From an uncultured Pelagibacteraceae bacterium (GTDB taxonomy: Bacteria; Pseudomonadota; Alphaproteobacteria; Pelagibacterales; Pelagibacteraceae), in contig CACNWU010000002.1 of NCBI GenBank assembly GCA_902624185.1, forward strand, positions 54,962-118,961: a DNA stretch of 64,000 nucleotides, in the 5' to 3' direction. Of the stretch, positions 63,632 to 64,000 are shown one piece after another (position 1 is the stretch's first letter; every line of letters begins with the position of its first letter). The translations under genes and the position numbers were made by a program. The notes under the pieces are model-generated. The model saw only the letters and a list, made by a program, of their open reading frames with translations. It made no database searches and had not been told where the DNA came from.

Positions 63632-64000
63632 ATGAAAAAAATTTTAGTCTTAATTTTTGTATTATTTTGTTCAAATGTTATTGCGCATATGGATCATTAT
63701 AAAAAGTTAAATAAAATTGAGATGGATATTTTTAGAAATGGAGAATTAATAGGATACAACTATTATTTTTTTAAAAGAAACGGTGATGAAACGATAATTA
63801 CTAATCAAATAAAGTTTTCTGTAAAACTTTTAGGAGCTTCTATTTTTCAAGTGGAAGGATATGGAGAGGAAAAATATTTGAAAGATCAGTTAATTTCTTA
63901 TGCTTCTAAAACTTTACAGAATGATAAAGAAAAATTTGTCAATTTAGTTTTTAATGAAGATAAAAATAAATTTATTATAAAAGGTTCTTCCTTTTCAGGA
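63632..64000 (+). CDS. Exported protein, DUF6134-like (3' truncated by window edge)
   Basis: Open frame to window end: MKKILVLIFVLFCSNVIAHMDHYKKLNKIEMDIFRNGELIGYNYYFFKRNGDETIITNQIKFSVKLLG; signal peptide. Confidence 0.65.
   Translation, partial: MKKILVLIFVLFCSNVIAHMDHYKKLNKIEMDIFRNGELIGYNYYFFKRNGDETIITNQIKFSVKLLGASIFQVEGYGEEKYLKDQLISYASKTLQNDKEKFVNLVFNEDKNKFIIKGSSFSG

Overview
The window is a very AT-rich, densely packed chromosomal segment. Its gene content and order look like a streamlined marine alphaproteobacterium of the SAR11/Pelagibacter type (inferred from gene families, no search run). I saw no phage, transposon, CRISPR or plasmid genes. Main blocks: the end of ompR plus an envZ-like kinase; lgt/midA/pgeF/prs/rplY/pth/ychF; cytochrome bc1 (petABC); hemF/greA; a TPR gene-ispE-tRNA-Gln-cca string; udg/rnhB and a CcrM-type methyltransferase; mutY back to back with a DUF721/DciA gene; an SMC-like gene that seems to lack the hinge; atpI-B-E-F'-F; a retinal pathway (crtI-crtB-crtY-blh) followed by ispH; thrB/thrC; cytochrome c oxidase and assembly genes; ubiA; msbA-waaA-lpxK-lpxL; purD, pgi, lspA, ileS, ribF; groESL; typA. 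The observations I find most worth follow-up are the hinge-less SMC, a tRNA-Gln whose encoded CCA ends 3 nt before the start codon of cca, paired GANTC sites in a candidate ccrM promoter, two unlisted small ORFs (41-aa CoxF-like and 38-aa basic), a small RHH-like protein ending in CxxCG, and extreme stop/start codon interlocking between opposing genes.
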